From the NCBI GenBank assembly GCA_015179045.1, contig WHUZ01000010.1, forward strand, positions 1,116,001-1,180,000: DNA of 64,000 nucleotides, written 5' to 3'. Below are positions 24,282-35,016 of the stretch, one piece after another. A program made the position numbers and the translations under genes. The notes under the pieces were generated by a model that was given only the letters and a program-made list of their open reading frames with translations, was not told the DNA's origin and ran no database searches. Position 1 is the stretch's first letter, and each line of letters starts with the position of its first letter. This stretch comes from Kalaharituber pfeilii. Lineage: Eukaryota > Ascomycota > Pezizomycetes > Pezizales > Pezizaceae.

Positions 24282-26625
24282 TATATATATATAGGACTTT
24301 TTATATACAGCTATACAGCTATTGACTCACATATGTCCTTGGGCATTGTCCCAATTGGAAATTTCGACACTGTTATAAACATATATATACTTACCCACGC
24401 TAAATTGGCCGGGTGGGAAGGGCAACGTTTCTTCACCAAGTTATTATGCACAAATTGCCAATGTCTCAAAAGAAAATGCAAGCCAATAACCCAGCGGATA
24501 CTTAAAATTATGACAAATGTGTAAGTCTTATTAGGCGAATTTTTGTTACTTGTGATGAATCTGCACAAAAAAAACGTGCATAAAAGGTTGCTACTGATAG
24601 GTGACTATAGAATGTACGCACCTGGATGTGTTACTCCGTATATATGTTTTTCCTCCTTTTTGAAGGAAAACAATATATGTCTTAATGTAAGATACTTGGG
24701 TGCATGTTGAGCTAGAACTAGGGCAACATGATCATGAGACTACTCCAACCAAGCCTCACAGCTAGAATTCACACCTCCAATTACATTAATACCCCTTGGA
24801 AAGGAAGCAGAAAAGTATAATCCACCAAAAGATGCGACTGCGCTGAGGATTGCAAATCTTGAATTGTGCGACAGCCCACTCTACCAGATGGCTAAGAAAT
24901 ACGACAATTATGGTGGTGTATTTGCGGAACCCCTTAAGCCGCTCGCTAAGCAGTTGAGAGAGACGAGATCCACGGACTCCCAGCAACTTCTAGTCTTGCG
25001 ACCACATCCTGGGATGTCCACAGGGTAGAACTAGTTTAAAATCTGGAAGGCATTAATGCGATGTTGCTTACAGGCTCTCCTAAGTTCCTGTATTCAATTT
25101 TCAACCGCTATTCCACACAGCTTGTGATTTCTAGTGTTGCTGCATGTATAAACGCCAATGCATTCGAATATCAGCCTTGGATACTCTCCTAGAACTCGTC
25201 AAGAAAGGTTCTTGAACAAACCGAGCCCGAAGTATTGGAGTGTACTTTGAGTATGAATCCTTGGGCGCTACCTAGGTTTACCTGTTGTTCAATGATATTG
25301 GGAGATATCAATGACGAAAATGACCTTGACGCCCGCTGGTAAGAACCTTTATCGGGGATCGGGGGGGCAGAAGTAGTTATAATCAAAGTTAAGGAGCTTC
25401 CAGATGACATCGAGAATCTTGAATGCACTGATATATGCAAGATTCAGGACTTGTATAAACATGGGCGGTTTATCTTCAATTCAAGACCACGCTGAGCTTT
25501 CGGCGGAAATTGTCAAAGAAATATCAGGTACAAGAGAGTTGGGCACCTTCGAGCCCGTGGGAAGCGTGAAAAACTCCCGTAAAGGCGTTGCTGTCGGTGT
25601 TACATTCTTGCGTTTCTTGACCGGATTGTGAAACATCTATAAAAGTATTTCCATCTCATGGCATATAGAGGTATATCAAGGTACTTTTCCTAGGATGCCT
25701 AACTATCAGACTGTACTTCTGCAGATCTTCACGATCACTTAGTTTGCATCCATGCCCTTTCAACGAGACTTTGCCACTTCAGATTTTGTTGTGGGCTTGC
25801 TTTCCCGCCAACCACAGCACATGTTAGATGAAATATTTCTCATATTCAGGCCTTCTGTATTTCAGTTCTTTGCTTATATGTTACTCTATCCTCATCCTTT
25901 ATGTACGAGTAATAGCTGGTCGGATATCTAGATGTACTTGAGTATATGTGCGATGCTGCATGCTACAATGCTAGTAGTTTTGTTGTACTACTGAAACCCG
26001 CGTTACAAAAGCATAGTGACTTGCTCTTGTATAATTAGTCTCAGGCTGAACGATAAATGCATGGCCTAAAAATCGGGAACCATCAATTGTTGCCAGGTCA
26101 ATGCCTGTGAGGCAGAACAGGTATGAGTCCATGGTGGAGGACCCTGCCAATGGATGTGATTGATTGCTGGCGGTTAAGCACATCTCCAAAATTTGATCTT
26201 GATTTGACAGTAAGGCAGAGTTGCCAAGCCGCAGCGAATCCCCGTAATGTCAAACAGGCAGGTAGTCTCATGCCAACAGACAGGCTCGCTGACTAGGCTC
26301 GGGGTAATTTTTGTATGCTCTGTTTAGTCATGTCTCCTTGTTGGGAATGCCAAGACGATCCCAACTAGGAAGTCTGAAACTTCATGTGCATACAGCCGTC
26401 GACTTCGAGTCGACGTCTTTCTCTCATTTCTAGAAGCAGGTGCTCAGCTTACGAACATCTTCCAACAGCTGTCAAGATAGTCGGCAGGTAATTAGCCGTT
26501 TCATTGTATTCAATAGGACGTGCCCTTTCATGAAAAGGTGACTGTCTGCCACAAATATAATACTGAGAGAGCATACATTCACAGAGTCCACAATAATATA
26601 TCGATTGCACAATAAGCAACACAAG
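20851..26625. other. Gene-poor 5.8-kb stretch
   Basis: Mostly AT-rich sequence with A/T runs (A-run near 21090-21109; broken A-run then AT repeats at 24245-24292). I see no complete gene. The clearest protein-like stretch is at 25368-25497. Other open frames look like chance. Confidence 0.5.
25368..25497 (+). pseudogene. Possible gene fragment of unknown family
   Basis: After a possible acceptor (GGGGGGGCAG) the frame reads EVVIIKVKELPDDIENLECT, then DICKIQDLYKHGRFIFNS and a stop. The composition is that of a real acidic protein rather than a random frame. Upstream, DINDENDLDAR before a GTAAGA donor may be the preceding exon. No start or family could be found, so it may be a relic or the visible part of a badly split gene. 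Confidence 0.25.
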
Positions 26626-27419
26626 ATGCCACCAAAGAGGAAGCATGAGGAAACAGTGCCTGGTTTCAGTAACACTCAAAGTTCTAGTGCACGAGATCCT
26701 CTCCAAGCACTGGAGTTGCATCTTCTCCAAATGGTGAAGGAGTTCCGAAATAACATTTTCCCTGAAAAAATCGAATCTCTCAGTAAGGCCATGTCCCTCG
26801 TCTTCCAGCAACCATTCTGGGGAACGTTCGAGACCGCTGCCGAGCCAGATGCTGATATGGGAGAGGGAGACCACGGTTCTGCGAGGAAAAGATTGAGAAT
26901 TGAGTCTGGTAGGATTGGTACAGACCCAAAGCAAGCTACTGACGAGACCATATCGACCGGTATGAGGAATTCTCTCCACAAGAAGCTATGTTTGCTTAGA
27001 GACGAGAGCAAGTACCTGATCGCTTGCTGTACTTCGTTAGAGGTGTGGGCCTCGATGGCCGTTTCAAGAGAAGGTACGATTATGGTCTGAATTCAACTTA
27101 GGAAATGCTAGCAATTGCTTATTCAAAGCGTTTGTGTACAGATGAATATCTTGTCCAGCTCCTTGGCGATATATTAAAACAAGCGGGTGACATACACCTT
27201 CGTGTCACAAAGTGTTATGCAGACCGGGCAATCATGGTTCACAAGCAAGCAGCGGCAGCTGAATCGTTGAAGAACAATTCTGATCGGGTCCTTGTTGTTG
27301 AAAATTTCAAGCAGGCAGTGGAGGAGTACGACAGCAGATTGGAGGATCTAGCGGGTTCCCAGGCAATCAAAATTATTGGAAGTTATGCGACTCTCCTGAG
27401 AGAATTGAGGCAGCTATAA
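26626..27419 (+). CDS. PA28 (11S/REG) proteasome activator subunit
   Basis: Probable 11S regulator that caps the 20S proteasome and stimulates peptide hydrolysis without ATP. Exons 26626-27073 and 27142-27419 sum to 726 nt, 241 residues, the normal size for the family. The N-terminal helix MVKEFRNNIFPEKIESLSKA resembles the PA28 start. A basic, nuclear-localisation-like RKRLRIE lies in the variable loop region. The C-terminal half (TSLEVWASMAVSREDEYLVQ, then HLRVTKCYADRAIMVHK) aligns with the PA28 helices around the activation region. Splicing 27074-27141 places Asp at the junction, giving SREDEYL. A start codon at 26626 (MPPKRKHEET) fits a nuclear protein. The call rests on pattern similarity only. 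Confidence 0.7.
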
Positions 27420-27812
27420 CTAGCTTGTGAAGTGCATTAATGTCACTGCTTTAGCTATATTCAAAGCAAATTTTGCTAAGTGGTGCGCTGATGTGCCCAA
27501 AGCGGTTTGCACGACTGTGTCCTATCTACCATGAGGTCTAGATATTATGATGAAAATAACTTTATATTTTGAACACTACCCTTCAATATGTGTATTCGAT
27601 TGAGATCGATAGGCTCCAGTAGTAACTGGCGTCGTTCCATACAAAGTAACTAATGCAATAGCCTAGCAATTGGCAGTCCTTGCACCTTCTGTAGAAGTAA
27701 GAGGGGCCTTTGGATATGATTTTGTTCCTAGACTGAGGTAAATCAGTAATGAACGGGCTTCGTTTGCAATTGGCAAATCTCACCTTAGAAGGCTTTTCCT
27801 GTCACAGTTAAT

Positions 27813-27867
27813 CTCGCCATAGCCCACTGGTCGGCACGCGAGTAATGATAAAAAAAACAAAAAACAA
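27813..27867 (+). repeat. Hairpin repeat with A-rich tail, copy 3
   Basis: The core CTCGCCATAGCCCACTGG is followed by TCGGCACGCGAGTAATGAT and an A-rich tail. CTCGC and GCGAG at its ends are complementary, so the core can fold into a hairpin. Confidence 0.8.
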
Positions 27868-28466
27868 GGACACCTGCGACTGTATATACTTAGATAACAT
27901 CAGGATTCTTCTGTTTAGAGAGACTTTACAAATACTTTGTATACAATAAGATGAACTAGGATTTATAGATTGTTAGCCTGAGCAAATTAATTAGGCCGGC
28001 AAATGAAGACACTTAGTCTCATCGAGACAGCTTGCAACTGGATGATATCTACATTGCGCATGAGGAGACAGTGACTAGGAAGGACTGCGTCGAGAGTTTG
28101 CATCATAGCTTAGGACGACCGAATCTCTGCCCAAGTGCTGGAAGAGGGGAGCTTGAGAGCAGGAGCATCAGGTGTATTCTTGAGCGGCCATGGCATGAGA
28201 CTAGGAGCGAGAACACACCATCGTCCTAGCTCCATTCATAAAGCAGCAGATCTCTTGGGCACGAACTCACCATGCCCATGCAACAGCTCTGTCTCAGAGC
28301 GTGCTGATAGGTCTGCAGGAAATATCGTCGAGTTTCGTAGCTAAACTCATCTTCAGTTTTCCACTACGACTTTGCACAATCGCGAAATGGGAATCTATCA
28401 ACTTACTGCAGATAGGCAACTGAACCCATGTTTCTATAGCGTGGTTATGCTTCTAACAAAAAATAT

Positions 28467-28512
28467 CTCGCCATAGCCCATAGGGTGGCATGCGACTAAT
28501 GAAAAAAAAAAA
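28467..28512 (+). repeat. Hairpin repeat with poly(A), copy 4
   Basis: The core CTCGCCATAGCCCATAGGG is followed by TGGCATGCGACTAATG and 11 A. It has the same orientation as copy 3, 650 bp away, and a tail immediately after the core. Confidence 0.8.
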
Positions 28513-29379
28513 GGTAACACTGATTTGTGCTCTCGGCTCTTCAAAAACCTTCCAAGTGGCATAGGTCGTGGTAAGGATGGCTGTTGACGTTGGGCTGAGT
28601 TTGAAGCATTAAGTGCTTGCTTGATTTGGAGGCCTTGCGGTAGCCTGTAGCTGATTTGAACGTCCTAAAAGCTTTTGGAAAGCTCTGGGACGTGAGAGAT
28701 GCGGTAGATATTAACGGCACTGGGATTTGGAATTGTGTAGAATCAAGAAGAACACACCGAGCTCTATCTGCTGCACCTCGTCTACTTACGGGATATCATT
28801 GAGCTGCAAAAGACTGTCAACAATGTCTGTGTCTTCATATCTAGTTTCAGAGGACTGGTAGATCTAATATAGAATGGGCCACCTCGCATCAGGGAGGATT
28901 GTGCATATATTTGTAGCCTCGAATTCCGAGTTTCAGTAAGACCTAGTCCCGTAACCAGTGAGTAAAACCATTTGGTTCGAAGCTGTGACGATTTCGTGTC
29001 GCCTGATAGGCGCACACTGCGTTTTCCCAGACTGTCCGAGTATAGCCTGCTGCCTTCCAGCCTTGCCCTGGTGGGAAAGCAGCACTTCCCTATTTGAAGA
29101 CAGCAGTCCCTTTGCCCTGCCATCCCACCCAGTCTCGAGCCCGCCCACCCTTCTTCGTTCTCTTTCTCCCTCGCTCTCTCTCCTTTCTCTCTTTACAACT
29201 CACATCACAAGCCCTTCTTCTCATCCCCACAGCTTTTTTGCTGAGCTACGCTCGTAGGTCACTTCTTGCCTTGCATAGTGTCGGCTCATCTAAATTTGAT
29301 CGATCTTCACAATCTCTACCCATCTTCAAGTACATCTTCTTCATACTCCATATTTCTGCTTTTTCTCAACACACATTCA

Positions 29380-31834
29380 ATGTCTTCATCCTCAGACCCA
29401 ACACCACAAACTCCAGTGAGACACAAGTTGCGTATGGCCATGGAAACTACTTCTCCATGTCCCTCCACAAGCACTTCTGAGCAATCTGTTTATGAAGAAT
29501 CAAATCCTAGCACCCCACAATCTGGCATCCGAACCGGTAGGCCTTCATCTATCTGACGAGTTTGGAAACGTTGGAGGAGTGTTTTGATATCATTGCGGCA
29601 ATCTGAACTGAGATTTTACTTGATGAAATTGTGAGAGCTGATACAATGTCAGATGCGACTGTCGCAGAACGCCGGGGAATATTAGTTGGACCACTTGTTG
29701 ATTCAATGCTCCTTGATCACCAAATCTATGATTGTACTCGCAGTGCCATGAAGGGGGTGTTTTTGACGATGATGACCAGCTCCGCACTCCACCTGTCCAA
29801 GAGGGTGCCCAATTGGAGATGGACGCAAAAACCCCAAAACAAGCTACTAAAAGCAGTCCTGCTGACTCCGCAACTAATCAGTCTGTTACATCAAATTCTT
29901 CATCTGTAATCTCTGAGGATGAGTTGAGTCGTCGTGGTCTTCCTTCTGCTTGTGTCTTTGTCGCAAAGTAAGTATCACCGTTCAAATCTCCTTGAGGATA
30001 CGTACACGTACCTTGTACGTACCAGTAGGGGATCATCTCAAATACTTATCCTTGCACTAGTCTCGCGGCTACACGAACCGATGATGAGCTTAAAAAGAGT
30101 TTGCAGGCTCGCTTTGGGAGATTTGGTCGCTTGCACGTGAAAATTCGTCGAGATGAAAAAGGGAACCCTTATAGCTTTGTCCAATTTGAGGTACGTTCTC
30201 ATTATTCATGTCATATACAGTGACTAAATTGTCTTTCCGTTGACTTACCAATTTGCATGCTCTCTAGAATGATCAACATGCGAAGAGGGCCATTAGAGAA
30301 GGTCGTGGAGCAGTGATCGATGGCTCTGGTCGTCGTATCCGTTGTGAGCCCGCGAAAGTCAACAGAACTCTTTTGCTATCAAAACTGGACAATGGCGTTT
30401 TTGATGAGAAAGATGCACGAAAGGCTTTGTTTGGTTTTGGCGAATTGGAGTCCGTCGAGTTTATTAGTGGCAAGTATATTGCAGCACGTGGCATTCGAAA
30501 TGGGGCCTTCATCCGCTTTGTGTACAGGCAAGATGCAGTTGATTGTCATCAGGTAATATATTCCATCTTCCTAATGTATCTGCTGCTTGCCGTCTAGAAT
30601 ATTACTAACATGAATATTCTACGTAGTACTTCCACTCCCATAACGTCTGGTCAGTGGAATGGGCAAATAATACTCCCCCAGCTCAAAACTCCAACATCAA
30701 AACATCCGCAAAAAGTCCAAACGCTACTGTTGACCCACGCTCTATTTTCATTGGACAACTAAATCCAGAAAGTATCACGAAGGACATTCTACTGGAAAGA
30801 TTCTCGAAATATGGAACAATCGTGAATTGTAATCTGGTGATTAAGCCTGCTAAATTCGGTGAGTTGTCCTAATCCCCGTTATTACTTGACACCAATTACG
30901 CTGTTAACCCCCGCACCATTCTAGGTCTCGGAAAGAATGCATTCGCCTTTATCAAGTATGATGACCATCTTTCAGCTACTCGTGCCATTGACCAAGAGGT
31001 GAGTTTCTGGTCAAACTCTGGGGCTGTCCAATTCCGTGATTCAAGAGACGGAAATCTGATGTTGAATAGAATAATTGCCCTTTCCTGGGAAAAATCATTC
31101 ATGTGCAGCGAAGAGAATTCCATGACAAGCCCAACAGCATGTCAAGTGCTGTTGAAAACCCATTCAACCAAATTCGGCTGACGCCAGCTGGGGATGGACG
31201 TTCTAACACAGTACCACCGATTTCCTTCTCTGTCGCAGATGTTGCAGATTTGGCGGCTCGCCTTACTCTGAATTATGCTACTCATGCAAATTTCAACCCA
31301 AGGCAGCCTAGCTTGTCTGCAAGACAATTTAACGTAAGTGGATAACACTTAATGAAGCCAAGTTGGGCTAGTTTTCTCCTGACATTGATGCAATCTCAGG
31401 CCGCTACTACGCAGGCACCAGTCTTCTTCCCTTGGTACGCACCCTTCTACTACGGGCCACCAGCTGGAGCTGCGGCCGCCACTCCAACATCACCTGGGCA
31501 CCAGGGTCTGAATGAAGGTGTAGTCGGGTTGCAGGATCATAGCAATATTTCACAGCACACTGGATTCTATCCACAATCTGGAGAACAAGCCCAAACCATG
31601 GTTCCCAGCCCTGAGCTTCTGCGTGCACATTTCAACCCTCTCGGTGCGCACTATGATAATCAATTCGCTTATCAAGTTCCCGCATCAAACCATTTTCCTA
31701 TAATGGGACAGAGTTCTGGAGTACACCATGAACAACGCTTCCAAGCGTCTGGCTATGGCAATACTGAGCGTTATGATGGATCTATTGATAATGTCAACCA
31801 AAACATGATTGGAAGGAGTCAACACAATAATTAA
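29380..31834 (+). CDS. Three-RRM RNA-binding protein, Rim4-like
   Basis: Likely relative of yeast Rim4, an RNA-binding translational repressor of meiosis. Exons 29380-29536, 29653-29684 (tentative), 29744-29967, 30061-30190, 30268-30552, 30627-30858, 30925-30998, 31070-31333 and 31400-31834 sum to 1833 nt, 610 residues. A Ser/Thr-rich N-terminus leads to LSRRGLPSACVFVANL, then NPYSFVQFENDQHAKRAI and RRIRCEPAKVNRTLLLSKL; this order (RRM1 then the CE-A-VNRTL linker) is that of Rim4. RRM2 follows (GELESVEFISG), and RRM3 starts SIFIGQLNPESITKDILLER near residue 315. The C-terminus is Pro/Gln/Asn-rich and disordered. The second exon is the weakest: it uses a GTTGGA donor and was inferred from phase. 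Confidence 0.7.
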
Positions 31835-32254
31835 GCTTTGGTTACCAGCACGAAACTTATTGGGGAGTTTAAGCACAATCTTTGGTTGATCTTCCACAAT
31901 ATACGACCTTGTCACAATATACATTTCCTTTCCTTATACAATTTTTTTTTTTTTTGACAATTTTGTTTTTTTTTTTTTGTTTTGTTTTTTGACAATTTTG
32001 CTTTTTCATTTTGACAATTTTGCTTTTCTTTTTTGACAATTTTGCTTTCATTCTCAATGACAAGGGCAAACGACCTTCATCTGCTACCAAAGTCATGTTC
32101 TCATGTCAATTTCAGATTACTTTGATGTCTACCCGTCACGAAATAGTTTCTTAATTTACTATGAAAAATGTCTTCACATATGTAAATAAGGAGCAATTCG
32201 TGAAACAAATACCTTACTAAATTTTCTACTTTTGTTGAGTTCTTTTGTTAGATA
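31835..32254. repeat. Imperfect TTTTGACAATTTTGC tandem repeat and 3' region
   Basis: Downstream of the Rim4-like gene, 31955-32048 holds four imperfect copies of TTTTGACAATTTTG(C/T) separated by T-rich spacers. No gene is seen here. Confidence 0.7.
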
Positions 32255-32530
32255 CTACGGTACGCAGTCGGCGGGGAAGACATCGGTGGAAGTACTCGCC
32301 AAGTCTTGCCTTCTAGCAGAGTTTTTGCCATGGTTGAGATATCGATTAGCTGCAATATGATCACTCCTATCTACTAGCTCCTGAAGCTCCTCTAAGTCCT
32401 CCTCTTCTTCCTCTGAACTGTACGCTGAGTCAAACTCCAAATCTAAATCATACTCCATTGTTGTCATCAAAACATCGATTTCAGCATCTATTTTCTTCTG
32501 TATTGACGCTTTTTGGCTTATACGAGGCAT
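32255..32530 (-). pseudogene. PIF/Harbinger-like transposon N-terminal fragment
   Basis: A 91-residue open frame starting MPRISQKASIQKKIDAEIDV, with a long acidic stretch (SSEEEEEDLEELQELV) and then HIAANRYLNHGK. This layout (basic start, acidic patch, RYL motif) resembles the N-terminal region of fungal PIF/Harbinger-type transposases. The catalytic DDE part is absent and the neighbourhood is full of transposon ends. It could instead be an unrelated small acidic protein. Confidence 0.4.
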
Positions 32531-32774
32531 TGCGAATCTGTAGTTGTGTTGATATGCAGGGTAGGGGTGAATGAGACTACAATTACAGAGTACAAGCCTT
32601 AGCTTTCTTGCATTTTGGACCGGTCATCAATTGCCAGCCACAAATGGCTAGACGTACGGAGTACAGGGATATGAAATGTACAAATGTTCCATTTACTTTA
32701 CTTTAGATAATTGATGACCACCGCTAATAACTGCAACTGACAAGTTTTGATAATAGTAGCTATGAAATCAGTTT

Positions 32775-32803
32775 TAATTTATTTATTTATTTATTTATTT
32801 ATT

Positions 32804-32858
<55 letters not shown>

Positions 32859-32875
32859 TTATTATTATTATTATT
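32775..32875. repeat. (ATTT)n / (ATT)n microsatellite
   Basis: About 85 bp of TTTA repeats ending in ATT repeats. It directly abuts the left end of the inverted-repeat element at 32876, whose right end is also followed by ATTATTATT. Confidence 0.95.
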
Positions 32876-33506
32876 GGGTGCCTTCCCCTAAGGATTTATG
32901 TGAAATTCAAACCCCGGCTTTGAAATAAAACCGGGGTCCGTATCCCTGTTTTATTGTTTGGTAGAGCGTTCGAAACAATTTTTTGAAAGAGGGGTACCTC
33001 CCCCTCTTTCAGAATACTCACTTGAATAAACAATAAACAATAAATTACAAAAGCAGTTAGTTAGAGTACACTACTGCTGAAGTAGCATAGTTTATAATAA
33101 CTATACCATATAGAGGATATTTATATTCACATTTGCATCATTTGCACCTAGTCCTGCTTGCATATGTAATATCCTGTAATGCATTCTTATCCTCCAGCGG
33201 AAAATTTTTACTGAGAGTTCAGCCTCCTACTCTTTCGTTTTTTAGATACATTGGTACTTGACTGCTGTTTCTTAAGACGTAGTCCTCTCTCTTGGAGCTT
33301 GAGAGCTCATGCTGTCTTTTGTAGTGGATTGACAGCTTGTTCACTGGCTTATTTAAGGTGTAAATATCTGCATAACAAAAAGTTTTCTAGATTTATTATT
33401 TTACTCACGTCCAAGTGCTTAGAGAAACTACCCCCTGCTTGCGGTGGAAATGTACCCTGGTAAAATTTGGTTTGAATTTCACATAAATCCTTAGGGGAAG
33501 GCACCC
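32876..33506. mobile_element. 631-bp DNA element with perfect 38-bp terminal inverted repeats
   Basis: The left end (32876-32913, starting GGGTGCCTTCCCCTAAGG) and right end (33469-33506) are exact reverse complements over 38 bp. Both sides are bordered by ATT repeats, so the target duplication could be 3, 6 or 9 bp and cannot be fixed. No transposase is inside; the 70-codon frame at 33251 looks non-coding. Near the left end is a strong hairpin, GAAAGAGGGG..CCCCTCTTTC. The size and perfect ends suggest a MITE-like, recently active non-autonomous element. Confidence 0.85.
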
Positions 33507-33567
33507 ATTATTATTTGCACAACAAGAATGTAGCAAATAAATCTTCAAGTTGCCATTTTTATGGCAC

Positions 33568-33724
33568 TGACTACATATCTATAGGTACATAGTCAAATTA
33601 TAGCAAACAAACACTTTCTCAGTTCCCCCAACGATCATATCCCGTCTTGGCCATTCATACCGATGCTAGGTCTAAACTATCTGATAATCATGCGACCTGC
33701 TGCAACCAAACAGAAACAGGGCTC
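33568..33724. repeat. Dispersed repeat, copy a (Harbinger-like right end)
   Basis: This stretch resembles 62461-62613 over its whole length, for example the shared ATGCTAGGTCTAAACTA, GCAAACAAACACTT and CTGCAACCAAACAG. It ends in CAACCAAACAG..GGGC, close to the right terminus of the element at 61.8-62.6 kb. The left part of this copy was not found. Confidence 0.75.
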
Positions 33725-33730
33725 AGCAGT

Positions 33731-33971
33731 CAAGATGTCTACTAGCAAGCGGCGAGCATTCATGCCAACAAAGGAACAGACATTCACAACTTGGTTTAAA
33801 CCAACTCTAGTACTTAGTGACATAGTTGCTGTTTGCTGAGCTGCTCAGGATCTACTGGTGCACAGGAGGTAAGAAAATAGCAGGGGGGGTTCCACGGATT
33901 TCATCAGCCACTTTTCATTATGATATAGCAAGAACAATTTGTATGTAGATAAAATAACCTCCTAGAGTTTA
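33731..33971. repeat. About 240-bp direct repeat, copy a
   Basis: Imperfect direct repeat with 34500-34747. Shared landmarks include CACAACTTGGTTTAAACCAA, GACATAGTTGCTGTTT and AGCAAGAACAATTTGTATGT. It is outside the pogo-like element, whereas the second copy lies inside it. Confidence 0.75.
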
Positions 33972-33990
33972 TTGTTCATTACGCTACGGT

Positions 33991-34113
33991 ATTATTTCGA
34001 ATTTTAGAACCTCCCGCTAGATGGTTGAAATCTACTGAACTCGAATGAAGCATACGTAGAGTCCTCACCTACACCTCATCCGTCTAGCGCCGGGTTCTAA
34101 AATTCAAAATAAT
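33991..34113. repeat. Fold-back element, 34-bp imperfect inverted repeats
   Basis: Arms at 33991-34024 and 34080-34113 pair through ATTATTTCGAATTTTAGAAC and its near-complement, with a loop of about 55 bp. It ends directly at the TA target duplication of the pogo-like element. Confidence 0.7.
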
Positions 34114-34114
34114 A

Positions 34115-34880
34115 CAGTCAGACCTTGATACATAAAATTCGGCCCTTTGTTTTCAAGCTTTTCAGTATAGAAAATTGTGGCAAATTAGTCATATAGTCTT
34201 GGCAGCTGAGTTCGTGAGCTTCGCTACTAATTAAGACTTACTAGTAACGGAAATAGCCACATTAAGAAATCAATTCGAATGGGACGGTGGGGTAGTGATG
34301 ATTAGGAATGGAAATAGAAATGTAAGGAGCAGTGATAGTGGGAGAAAAATATAAATCAAAAGTAAATCAACAGTATAGTGACCCGTAAAAGGTCTTGGGG
34401 ATTAGGCTTGCATGATACACTTGCCCCAGTATTGCCCGATCCCCAAGACTTTTCACGGGTCACTGTAGATTGACATCCGTGGTCAGAGCTCTAACAGTCG
34501 AGATATCTACTAGGGAGCGGCGACAATTATACCAGCAATATACCCGGAAGCAACACACACTCACAACTTGGTTTAAACCAACCTCTAGTGCTTATCGACA
34601 TAGTTGCTGTTTTCTGGGCTGCTCAAGAATCACTGGTGCGCAGGAGGCAAGGCAGTAGCAGGGGGGTTTCTATGGATTTCATGAGCATCTTTTCATTATA
34701 GCAAGAACAATTTGTATGTAGATAAAAATAACTTCCTCTAGAATTTTTTTCATTACACTATTTGGTGTGATTTCATTATAGCAAGGTCAAATTGTATGGG
34801 GATGGAAATCCGAGAGCGTGGTGTGTTCATTATAGCAAGGTTTTCACTATAGCCAGGTTCATTATGGCAAGGTCTGACTG
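34115..34880. mobile_element. Pogo-like (Tc1/mariner) element remnant
   Basis: The left end CAGTCAGACCTTGATACATA and right end (reverse complement CAGTCAGACCTTGCCATAAT) form matching termini, each bordered by TA (34113-34114 and 34881-34882), the target duplication expected for Tc1/mariner. CAG-starting ends with CTATAATGAA-type repeats are typical of pogo-like elements. No intact transposase is present: the frame at 34470-34658 is short and damaged. The second direct-repeat copy (34500-34747) lies within it. Confidence 0.65.
34500..34747. repeat. About 240-bp direct repeat, copy b
   Basis: Partner of 33731-33971, with about a dozen scattered mismatches and small indels per 100 bp by eye. 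It lies inside the pogo-like element, so one copy has probably been moved by or captured from it. Confidence 0.7.
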
Positions 34881-34889
34881 TATGCATAC

Positions 34890-35016
34890 GCTATTTGGTA
34901 TGATTTCATTATATGTAGCAAGGTCAGATTGCACGGGAATGGAAGTCCAAGAGCACAGTTGTGTCATAATAGCAAGGGTTTCACTATAGCAGGGTTCAAT
35001 ATAGCAAGGTCGGACT
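34890..35016. repeat. Diverged duplicate of the pogo-like right end
   Basis: The sequence 34758-34882 (GATTTCATTATAGCAAGGTC...GGTCTGACTG) is followed by a second diverged version ending GCAAGGTCGGACTG at about 35016. It is either a tandem duplication of the element end or the tail of a second copy. Confidence 0.65.

Larger units (their letters stand above)
27420..29379. other. Intergenic, with two hairpin repeats
   Basis: No gene recognised. It carries hairpin-poly(A) copies at 27813-27867 and 28467-28512. The C/T-rich stretch at 29090-29370 before the Rim4-like gene looks like a fungal promoter and 5' leader. Confidence 0.6.
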
